The notes under the pieces: generated by a model
Databases searched by the model: none
Told to the model about the DNA's origin: nothing
The model's input: only the letters and a program-made list of their open reading frames with translations
Made by a program: the position numbers and the translations under genes
Assembly: GCF_022012435.1 (NCBI RefSeq)
Contig: NZ_JAKLUA010000002.1
Span: forward strand, 124,001-188,000
Reading direction: 5' to 3'
Origin: Bradyrhizobium zhengyangense
GTDB taxonomy: Bacteria; Pseudomonadota; Alphaproteobacteria; Rhizobiales; Xanthobacteraceae
DNA length: 64,000 nucleotides
Part shown: piece by piece, positions 54,618 to 64,000 of the stretch
Layout: the number at the start of each line of letters is the position of its first letter
Position numbering within the stretch: the stretch's first letter is position 1

Positions 54618-54657
54618 AAAAAATGCCCCACCCGGCGGGGGGAAGACCGGGCGGGGC
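54618..54657 (-). terminator. Intrinsic terminator for the DUF1236 gene
   Basis: GCCCCACCCGG (54625-54635) and CCGGGCGGGGC (54647-54657) pair with one mismatch around an 11-base loop. Read on the minus strand, the stem is followed by ATTTTTTCTC (54624 downward), the T-run expected for termination of the minus-strand gene ending at 54733. Confidence 0.75.
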
Positions 54658-54732
54658 CTGATGTCCGATTACACTGCTCGCGCCAGCCTGATTGATGTGA
54701 CGCGACGGACATCTAGTTGATTTCTGGAAGCG

Positions 54733-55086
54733 CTAGTTCATCACCTCGACGATGCGCCGCGAGCGCGGCTCGACCAGCACCGTCTCGCCGTTCACGACCG
54801 TGTAGCGATACGTCGTCGCACCGAAACGTTGCGGCACGTCATAATAAGTGATGCCGGTTTCAGGTAAGGTGGCACCGACCACGACGCGATCGGGAATGCT
54901 GAATGCCGGCACACGTTGCTCGACGACATAGTCCCGGAAAGCCGGCCGCTGCTCGACCGCAATCGTTGGGCCGCTGTCAACGACAACGGGCGCGCGTCCC
55001 ACTGTGATCCCGGTTTGCGCCTGCGCCGCGATCGGCGCGCTGAGCGCGATGCCAAGCGCTGCGAGGGCGAGAATCCTGTTCCGCAT
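54733..55086 (-). CDS. DUF1236 exported protein
   Basis: A 117-residue exported protein with a Sec signal peptide (ILALAALGIALSAPIAAQAQ). The mature part ends in YTVVNGETVLVEPRSRRIVEVMN, the RRIVEVI(N) end typical of the DUF1236 family common in Bradyrhizobium. Function is unknown. AAGGAG six bases upstream fixes the start at 55086. An intrinsic terminator follows the gene. Confidence 0.85.
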   Translation of the reverse strand: MRNRILALAALGIALSAPIAAQAQTGITVGRAPVVVDSGPTIAVEQRPAFRDYVVEQRVPAFSIPDRVVVGATLPETGITYYDVPQRFGATTYRYTVVNGETVLVEPRSRRIVEVMN

Positions 55087-55309
55087 GGGCAACTCCTTCG
55101 AATCGATTTCAGCCCGCGCCAGTGGCGCGACCGGTTGCCAATGCTGCGCCGCGCGTGATGTTCCGGAAAAAGCCTTGCCGCATACGCGGCAATTTCGGGC
55201 AGTTTTCGCGAAGCCTGGAACCGGGATCAGTCCTTGTGCGTCTCTACGGGCGAAACCCGGTCCGCTATGATCCCGCCGCGATTCGCCTCATCCCACGGAA
55301 AGATAGTTC

Positions 55310-55465
55310 ATGCACCTCACCGTCGCCCACATCTCGCCGCTCCTGTCGCTGCTTGCGGGCGTTCTCATCCTGATCATGCCGCGCCTGCTCAACTTCATCG
55401 TGGCGATCTTTCTCATCCTCAATGGTGCGATCGGGCTCGGTTTGTTGAAGTGGCTCCATCTCTAG
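55310..55465 (+). CDS. DUF3096 small membrane protein
   Basis: A 51-residue protein, MHLTVAHISPLLSLLAGVLI then LIMPRLLNFIVAIFLILNGA and a short end IGLGLLKWLHL. It has two closely spaced membrane helices and matches DUF3096. Function is unknown. A GGAAC-N17-CGTC element lies upstream at 55217-55242, one base off the EcfG pattern, so stress control is possible but weakly supported. Confidence 0.78.
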   Translation: MHLTVAHISPLLSLLAGVLILIMPRLLNFIVAIFLILNGAIGLGLLKWLHL

Positions 55466-55560
55466 GCTTCACTTTTCGGAACTGTTCGACTTGCGCAGGC
55501 CTGCCCAAAGTGGTGTAAGGCGCGCGATTTCCCATTCCTCTCGAAGGTTGTGTGCAAGCT

Positions 55561-58488
<2,928 letters not shown>

Positions 58489-58512
58489 GGACGAGTTGAG
58501 TTGTTGAATGCG

Positions 58513-58543
58513 AAGAGGCGGGGCTTCGGCTCCGCCTCTTTTC
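58513..58543 (+). terminator. Intrinsic terminator of ppdK
   Basis: GAGGCGGGGC, loop TTCG, GCTCCGCCTC, then TTTT. The stem is 10 bp with one mismatch and sits 25 bases after the ppdK stop. The stable TTCG tetraloop and T-run make it a textbook terminator. Confidence 0.92.
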
Positions 58544-58565
58544 ATTTGAGCCCTTGCTCTCTCCA

Positions 58566-58645
58566 CGTCATTGCGAGCGCAGCGAAGCAATCCAGAATCC
58601 CTCCGCGGAAAGACGCTGGATTGCTTCGCTGCGCTCGCAATGACG
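58566..58645. repeat. Intergenic palindromic repeat, family B (copy 2)
   Basis: cgtcattgcgagcgcagcg and cgctgcgctcgcaatgacg are perfect inverted ends, with aagcaatcc/ggattgctt inside and 'cctccgcggaaagac' at the centre. It matches 38095-38175 almost base for base. Confidence 0.82.
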
Positions 58646-58943
58646 AGTGTGTTGCGGCAGCGCGAGTTCATCACGCGTCCCGTAATGATACGCGCGCGCA
58701 AGAATCATCAGAAAGAGTTCCTTCACCATTCGCATTGACCGATTGTTTACCGCTTCTCGCGACGCGACGTTTACCAATGCGCAGCATCGCCCCGTGGAAA
58801 CACCTGACATTGCTTGAGTGTGCCTTGCGCGCAACGTGGATTAACGCCCCGGCAACCTAAATTAGATACTCACGATAAAGATCGAATTGCACGGATGTAC
58901 TGAGTTCGATCAGAATGGGCGTAAGCGTAGCGTGAGCGTATCG
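58646..58943. other. 298-base leader region upstream of the SleB-like gene
   Basis: No gene is supported. Two GTTTACC direct repeats (58745-58751 and 58769-58775) are 24 bases apart. A GATTAACG element near 58840 resembles CtrA half-sites. The stretch is less GC-rich than the surrounding genes. Confidence 0.4.
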
Positions 58944-60404
58944 ATGTTAGTGTTGCGTAACCATCCGAAGGGTGCGCGGTTCGCATCCTTCGGACTCGGT
59001 CTCTGCATCTTCGCATTGATGCCGAGAGAGATCGGATATCAGGACATAGGCTCGCTGCTGGCGCGTCAGCCCGGCGTTGCCGAGCGCTGGCAGAAGCAGG
59101 TGTTCTCTGCGGCCTCGTCCATTCAGCTTGCCACTTACAGCTTCTCGCGCCCCATCGGCACATCCGCGCCGCAGAGCGCGATGGTGCGTCTCGCCAGTCT
59201 CGATGGCCGCGATGTCACCGGTTCCATTTCGCGCAACCCGGTGCTGCAAGCGCCTGCGCGCTATCAGGCCTCCGATTTTCCCAGGGTTGACCGTGCGCTG
59301 AAGGGCGATCGTCTCGCCACCGTAACGCCTGCGCCAGCGCCTGAGCCAGCCGCACCCGCCGCGATGCCCGCGCAGGAAAATCCCGCGACCTCGAACAGCT
59401 CCGTGTTCGGCGCGAAAACTGCCGAGCTGCCCGCCGCACAGCCGCAAGCGATGTCGCCGGAGTCCGCGGCGGCGCTCGATCCCGAGCTGCAGGAGGCGAT
59501 GCGTGCGCCGCCGTTGGCCCAATATACAAATCCGCCGAGGGCCGACGACAACGCCCTGTCGTTTGCAGCACAGCCACTCAACACGCTGAAGCAGGCGACG
59601 GTCGAAGCTCCGCCGCGCGATCCCTTCAGCATCAAGACCTCGAACCTGTTCTTCGGCAGCTCTTCACTGGGCGGTAACCTCGAGAGCATCGAGAGCTGGC
59701 AGCCCGGCGCTGAGCCGCTGATCGTGATGCCCGACCCTGATATGAAGCTGGCCTCGCTGTCGCCGGCGAACGAGGACGCCGCGAGCGCCACCGAGAGCGG
59801 CGAGAGCGTCGCGCCGAAGGGTGAGGTCAATGCCGACAACCAGCGCGCAAAATCTCCGGCCGAGCGGCTGGCCCTCGACGAGAAATCACGCGCGAAGTCG
59901 GAAAAGTGTCTTGCAGAAGCCGTCTATTTCGAATCCCGCGGGGAGGCAGTGCGCGGCCAGATCGCGGTCGCGCAAGTTGTGATGAACCGCGTATTTTCAG
60001 GCAAATATCCTGATACGGTGTGCGGCGTGGTCTATCAGAACAAGTACCGCCACTTCGCCTGCCAGTTCACCTTTGCCTGCGACAACAATCCCGACGTGAT
60101 CCGCGAGCCCGAGATGTGGGAGCGCGCCAAGAAGATTTCGAAGGCCATGCTCGACGGCCAGATCTGGCTGCCTGAAGTGGGCAAGTCGACGCATTACCAC
60201 GCCTATTGGGTGCGTCCGTCCTGGGTCGCCGAGATGAAGAAGATGTACAAGACAGGCGTGCACACTTTCTACCGGCCGCGCAATTGGGGCGACGGCAGCG
60301 AGGAGCCGAGCTGGGGCACGCCGGCGCAGACCGCCGCGCTCTCGGCCGAGCTCGTCCAGGAGGCGAAGAGCTCAGCCGAGATGGGCGTGACGGAGCGGCG
60401 CTAA
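58944..60404 (+). CDS. SleB-type cell wall hydrolase
   Basis: A 486-residue exported hydrolase. One membrane helix or signal near residues 12-28 (FASFGLGLCIFALMPREIGY) is followed by a long proline/alanine-rich, low-complexity linker (residues 100-320). The C-terminal SleB domain has CLAEAVYFESRGEAVRGQIA, VVMNRVFSGKYPDTVCGVVY and KSTHYHAYWVRPSW, with the catalytic glutamate in AEAVYFESRGE. It probably cleaves peptidoglycan in the periplasm. Start is uncertain: ATG 58944, GTG 58932 or earlier. It is not related to spores here; the family name comes from Bacillus. Confidence 0.9.
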   Translation: MLVLRNHPKGARFASFGLGLCIFALMPREIGYQDIGSLLARQPGVAERWQKQVFSAASSIQLATYSFSRPIGTSAPQSAMVRLASLDGRDVTGSISRNPVLQAPARYQASDFPRVDRALKGDRLATVTPAPAPEPAAPAAMPAQENPATSNSSVFGAKTAELPAAQPQAMSPESAAALDPELQEAMRAPPLAQYTNPPRADDNALSFAAQPLNTLKQATVEAPPRDPFSIKTSNLFFGSSSLGGNLESIESWQPGAEPLIVMPDPDMKLASLSPANEDAASATESGESVAPKGEVNADNQRAKSPAERLALDEKSRAKSEKCLAEAVYFESRGEAVRGQIAVAQVVMNRVFSGKYPDTVCGVVYQNKYRHFACQFTFACDNNPDVIREPEMWERAKKISKAMLDGQIWLPEVGKSTHYHAYWVRPSWVAEMKKMYKTGVHTFYRPRNWGDGSEEPSWGTPAQTAALSAELVQEAKSSAEMGVTERR

Positions 60405-60412
60405 AGCGCGTC

Positions 60413-61291
60413 TCACATCTCGATATCCAACGCGCAGTCGAGATTCGGCGCCGAATGCGTCAGCGCGCCTGACGAGGCGTAATCGACGCCGGTGGTCGCG
60501 ATCGCCGCAATCGAGTCCGGCGTGACGCCGCCGGAGGCTTCCAGCTTCACGCGGCCTTCCGTCATCCTGACAGCCTCGCGCAGCGTCGCGATGTCCATGT
60601 TGTCGAGCAGCACGGCCTCGGCCAGCCCAGTGTCGAGCACCTCGCGGAGCTGCGCCAGCGTATCCACCTCGATCTCGATCTTGACGAGATGGCCGGCATG
60701 GGCCCGAGCGCGCTCCAGCACGGGACGGATGCCGCCGGCGACTGCGATGTGGTTGTCCTTGATCAGGATGGCATCGTCGAGGCCGAAACGGTGGTTGAAG
60801 CCGCCGCCGCAACGCACCGCGTATTTCTCCAGCGCCCGCAATCCGGGCGTGGTCTTTCGCGTGCAGCAGATGCGCATTTTCGTGCCTTCGGTACGCGCGA
60901 CATAGTCGGCCGTGAGTGTCGCGACACCGGAGAGACGGCCGACGAAGTTCAGTGCAGTCCGTTCCGCGGTGAGGATCGCACGGGCCGGACCGGAGATCGT
61001 CAACACCTGTTGCCCGCGGGCGACGCGCGCGGCGTCGCGGACATGCGCGTGGACCTCGATGTCGGTCGATAGCTTTTGCAGCGTCGCCAGCGCCAGCGGC
61101 AGGCCGGCGATGACACCGGACTGGCGTGCGATCAGGACGGCTTGCGCCTTGGTCGCTTCGGGGATCGTTGCGAGCGAGGTGATGTCGCCGGCGCGGCCGA
61201 GATCCTCGTCGAGTGCGCGATGCACGGCATCATCGATGGCGAGTGGAGAGAGGAAGGCGTCGGGATAGAGCAGGGAGGTGGGGGTGATCAT
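60413..61291 (-). CDS. nadC: Nicotinate-nucleotide diphosphorylase (carboxylating)
   Basis: A 292-residue quinolinate phosphoribosyltransferase, the third step of NAD synthesis. It contains [79 protein letters not shown] and [16 protein letters not shown], all hallmark text. It lies 11 bases after the nadB stop, so it is the last gene of the nadA-nadB-nadC operon. Confidence 0.96.
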   Translation of the reverse strand: MITPTSLLYPDAFLSPLAIDDAVHRALDEDLGRAGDITSLATIPEATKAQAVLIARQSGVIAGLPLALATLQKLSTDIEVHAHVRDAARVARGQQVLTISGPARAILTAERTALNFVGRLSGVATLTADYVARTEGTKMRICCTRKTTPGLRALEKYAVRCGGGFNHRFGLDDAILIKDNHIAVAGGIRPVLERARAHAGHLVKIEIEVDTLAQLREVLDTGLAEAVLLDNMDIATLREAVRMTEGRVKLEASGGVTPDSIAAIATTGVDYASSGALTHSAPNLDCALDIEM

Positions 61292-61302
61292 GACAAACTC
61301 CG

Positions 61303-62907
61303 TCAGGCGATCATGGATTGAGCGATGCGTGGAAGTGAATGCGCGCTGAGCCCGTCCGCGATCTCGCGTGCTTGAGCGAGCGTCGTCATCGTTCTCTGCG
61401 CCAGCGCAGGCGCCTCCTCGGGATGGTCAGAGCGGAAATGCGCGCCACGGCTCTCGCGCCGGCTCCAGGCCGCGGAAGCAACGAGCAAGGCCGCCGTTGC
61501 CATGTGGCGGACCGCGGTGCTTGTTGCTGAGCGTTCCAGTGCACCAAAACTGCGTACGGCTTCTGCGAGCCCGTAGTGCTCGCGGATCACGCCGACATTT
61601 GTGCTCATCATCGCGCGCAGCCGCTTCGCGGCGCTTGCATCCGGCGCGCTGCCGCGTGGCGTCACCAGTGTTTCGGGGAGGCCGGCAGGTGAGGGGATCG
61701 CCTGGCCGGCGATGTCGTCGGCGATGCGCGCGGCGTAGACCACGGCCTCCAGCAGCGAATTTGACGCAAGCCGGTTGGCGCCATGCATGCCCGTTGACGA
61801 GACTTCGCCGCTGGCCCAGAGCCCGTCGATCGAGCTGCGGCCGCGCGCGTCGACCGCGATGCCGCCCATGTGATAGTGCACGGCCGGCGCGATCGGGATG
61901 ACTTGAATCGCTGGATCGATGCCGCCGGCGATGCAGCTTGCATGCACTGTCGGGAATCTTTCAGCGAAATGGGCGCCCAGTGCCTGCCGCGCATCGAGGA
62001 AGGCGCCGCGGCCCGCCGCGATCTCGGCGAACACGCCGCGGGCCACGATGTCGCGCGGCGCGAGTTCGGCAAGGGGATGTTGCGCCGCCATGAAGCGCTC
62101 ACCCTCGCTGTTGATCAAGGTCGCGCCTTCGCCGCGGAGCGCCTCGGTCGCAAGCGGCGCCGGATCACGCCCGACCATGATGGCGGTCGGGTGGAATTGC
62201 ACGAATTCCGGATCGGCGATCACAGCGCCGGCGCGAGCGGCGATCGCGAGGCCAGATCCATGGGCCTCAGCCGGATTGGTGGTGACGGCATAGAGATGGC
62301 CGATGCCGCCGGTCGCGAGCACGACTGCGCGCGAGGCGATCATCACGGGTCTTGCCGCAAAATTGCCGGCCTCGCGCAGTTGAAGGCCGGTGACGGCGCC
62401 ATCGTCGGTGAGCAGCGCTTCGGCGACAAAACCTTCGATCAGGCGGATCGACGGCGTGCGGCGTACAGCCTCGCTCAGTGCCGCGATGATGGCTGCGCCC
62501 GCGCCATCGCCGCGGACGTGCACGATCCGCCGCGCCGAATGCGCGGCTTCCCGCCCCACTGCAAGCCGGCCTTCGAGATCGCGGTCGAACGGCACGCCAT
62601 AGGCGAGCAGATCGTGAATCCGCGGGCCGGCCTCGCGCGCGATACCGAGCGCGATCGCTTCATCGACGATGCCGCCGCCGACCGCAATCGTATCCGCGGC
62701 ATGTGCCTCGGGACTGTCGCCATCGGCGACGGCAGCCGCGATGCCGCCTTGCGCCCACGCGGATGAGGCGCCCTGTCCGAGCGGCGCCGCCGAGATCAGC
62801 GTCACCGGCCGCGGCGCGAGTTTCAGTGCGCAGAACAATCCGGCGAGGCCGCCGCCGACGATCACGACATCGTCGGTGGAGCGGGTGAGGTTGTGGATGT
62901 TTGTCAT
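61303..62907 (-). CDS. nadB: L-aspartate oxidase
   Basis: A 534-residue flavoenzyme oxidising aspartate to iminoaspartate. FAD motif [18 protein letters not shown] is at the N-terminus, followed by [50 protein letters not shown] and the loop [20 protein letters not shown], which matches the succinate dehydrogenase-type active site. It is the second gene of the operon. A 169-base gap containing a palindromic repeat separates it from nadA. Confidence 0.96.
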   Translation of the reverse strand: MTNIHNLTRSTDDVVIVGGGLAGLFCALKLAPRPVTLISAAPLGQGASSAWAQGGIAAAVADGDSPEAHAADTIAVGGGIVDEAIALGIAREAGPRIHDLLAYGVPFDRDLEGRLAVGREAAHSARRIVHVRGDGAGAAIIAALSEAVRRTPSIRLIEGFVAEALLTDDGAVTGLQLREAGNFAARPVMIASRAVVLATGGIGHLYAVTTNPAEAHGSGLAIAARAGAVIADPEFVQFHPTAIMVGRDPAPLATEALRGEGATLINSEGERFMAAQHPLAELAPRDIVARGVFAEIAAGRGAFLDARQALGAHFAERFPTVHASCIAGGIDPAIQVIPIAPAVHYHMGGIAVDARGRSSIDGLWASGEVSSTGMHGANRLASNSLLEAVVYAARIADDIAGQAIPSPAGLPETLVTPRGSAPDASAAKRLRAMMSTNVGVIREHYGLAEAVRSFGALERSATSTAVRHMATAALLVASAAWSRRESRGAHFRSDHPEEAPALAQRTMTTLAQAREIADGLSAHSLPRIAQSMIA

Positions 62908-62928
62908 GGCTCTTTCCTTTCACTCAAC

Positions 62929-63064
62929 TGTCGTCCCAGCGAAAGCTGGGACCCATACGCCGCGGCGGAAGTTGTCTGGCGAAGCTCTGCAACGTCGTTC
63001 TTCGCAACCACATCTTCCTGTGGTTTTGGGTCCCGGATCTGCGCTTCGCCTGTCCGGGACGACA
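62929..63064. repeat. Intergenic palindromic repeat, family D (copy 2), between nadA and nadB
   Basis: tgtcgtcccagcgaaagctg, 'gggacccatacgcc', 'acatcttcctgtggttttgg' and 'cgcctgtccgggacgaca' follow the same block order as 12022-12176. An AGC/GCT hairpin lies at the left end. The element occupies most of the nadA-nadB gap, so the nad transcript must pass through it or start again after it. Confidence 0.75.
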
Positions 63065-63076
63065 CCGAATGTGTTG

Positions 63077-64000
63077 TCAGTTCTTCAAATTGATCATCCG
63101 CTCGACCGAACGCCGCGCGCGTCCTGCAAGCGCGGGATCGATCGTCACTTCCTCGCCAAGCGTCAGCAGGCTCTCCAGGATGTTGGCCAGCGTGATGCGC
63201 TTCATGTGCGGGCAGAGATTGCAGGGGCGCAGCATCTCGACATCAGGCAGCTCGGCGCGGACATTGTCGGCCATCGAGCATTCCGTGATCATCACGAGGC
63301 GCTTCGGCCGCCGTTCGCGCACCCAATTGATCATGTGCGCGGTCGAGCCGGTGAAGTCGGCTTCCGCCAGCACATCAGGCGGACATTCGGGATGCGCGAT
63401 GATCTGCACGGAGGGGTCGGCATCGCGGAAGGCGCGCAGCTCCTCGCCGGTGAAGCGCTCATGCACCTCGCACGCGCCCTTCCAGGCGATGATCTTCACG
63501 TCGGTCTTCGAGGCCACGTAAGTTGCGAGATAGCGGTCGGGCAGGAAGATCACGCGCGGTGCGTTCAGGCTCTCGACCACCTGCACCGCGTTTGACGAGG
63601 TGCAGCAGATGTCGACCTCCGCCTTCACTTCCGCCGACGTATTGACATAGGCAACGACAGGCACGCCGGGAAACTTCTCGCGGAGCAGCCGGACGTCTGC
63701 GCCGGTGATGCTGGCGGCGAGCGAGCAGCCGGCGCGTGTATCAGGGATTAGCACCGTCTTGTCCGGATTAAGCAGCTTCGACGTCTCCGCCATGAAGTGC
63801 ACGCCGCACTGGACGATGATGTCGGCCTTCACCTTGGTGGCCTCGACGGCGAGCTGGAGCGAGTCGCCGCCGATGTCGGCAACGCCGTGAAAGATCTCCG
63901 GCGCCTGGTAATTGTGCGCGAGGATCACCGCGTTGCGCTCGCGCTTGAGCTGGTTGATCGCGTGAATCGTCGGCGCCATCAGCGGCCACTCGATCGCCGG
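63077..64000 (-). CDS. nadA: Quinolinate synthase (5' end beyond the window)
   Basis: At least 308 residues of NadA, an iron-sulfur enzyme that condenses iminoaspartate and dihydroxyacetone phosphate to quinolinate. [20 protein letters not shown], the cluster cysteines in [26 protein letters not shown] and [13 protein letters not shown], and [20 protein letters not shown] are all present. An ATG at 63979 gives a 300-residue protein, but the frame stays open to the window edge reading [16 protein letters not shown], and rhizobial NadA proteins are usually longer, so the real start is probably outside. First gene of the nad operon. Confidence 0.93.
   Translation of the reverse strand, partial: PAIEWPLMAPTIHAINQLKRERNAVILAHNYQAPEIFHGVADIGGDSLQLAVEATKVKADIIVQCGVHFMAETSKLLNPDKTVLIPDTRAGCSLAASITGADVRLLREKFPGVPVVAYVNTSAEVKAEVDICCTSSNAVQVVESLNAPRVIFLPDRYLATYVASKTDVKIIAWKGACEVHERFTGEELRAFRDADPSVQIIAHPECPPDVLAEADFTGSTAHMINWVRERRPKRLVMITECSMADNVRAELPDVEMLRPCNLCPHMKRITLANILESLLTLGEEVTIDPALAGRARRSVERMINLKN

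Overview
This window looks like core chromosome of an alphaproteobacterium of the Bradyrhizobium/Rhodopseudomonas group. The reasons are high GC, a CcrM-type GANTC methylase, a linked heme oxygenase and bacteriophytochrome, the conserved smc - dsbA - DUF721 - mutY neighbourhood, DUF1236 and other small families typical of Bradyrhizobium, and at least six families of intergenic palindromic repeats. The genus is inferred from gene content. I see no rRNA, tRNA, CRISPR array, phage, insertion sequence or plasmid gene.

Layout. 1-9.2 kb: start of a LemA-like gene, an Rsm22-like methyltransferase, smc, a DsbA-type thiol oxidoreductase, a DUF721 protein, mutY and a membrane diguanylate cyclase. 9.4-13.7 kb: hotdog thioesterase, FAD monooxygenase, glutathione transferase, LysR regulator and a divergent NTF2-like protein. 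13.7-19.2 kb: signalling block with bphO-bphP (phytochrome, HWE kinase and receiver domain in one chain) behind a candidate EcfG stress promoter, then a chemoreceptor whose start codon lies in a long predicted leader hairpin. 19.2-26.5 kb: GST, small membrane protein, ccrM with clustered GANTC sites, zinc metallopeptidase, moaB, MarR-GNAT fusion, degenerate GT2 protein and an RMD1/DUF155 protein.

26.5-33.8 kb is the most unusual block: a minus-strand operon of phosphoketolase (xfp), acetate kinase (ackA), an unrecognised 642-residue protein with a DUF47-like C-terminus, and a PPDK-like protein that keeps the ATP-binding and phosphohistidine domains but lacks the PEP/pyruvate barrel. A complete PPDK with a histone-H1-like N-terminal tail sits at 55.6-58.5 kb.

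34-43.8 kb: radical SAM protein, VOC protein, rnhB, polytopic membrane protein, family-4-like uracil-DNA glycosylase lacking two iron-sulfur cysteines, ETF-quinone oxidoreductase, secreted TPR protein and ispE. 44-47.7 kb: a compact hxlR - ketosynthase - lysE - hydrolase operon with a candidate operator, followed by three stacked repeat elements. 47.7-64 kb: polyprenyl synthase, DUF2007, methyltransferase, a 32-residue membrane peptide, S49 peptidase, glyQ-glyS, DUF1236, DUF3096, ppdK, a SleB-like hydrolase and the NAD operon nadA-nadB-nadC, with nadA running off the right edge.
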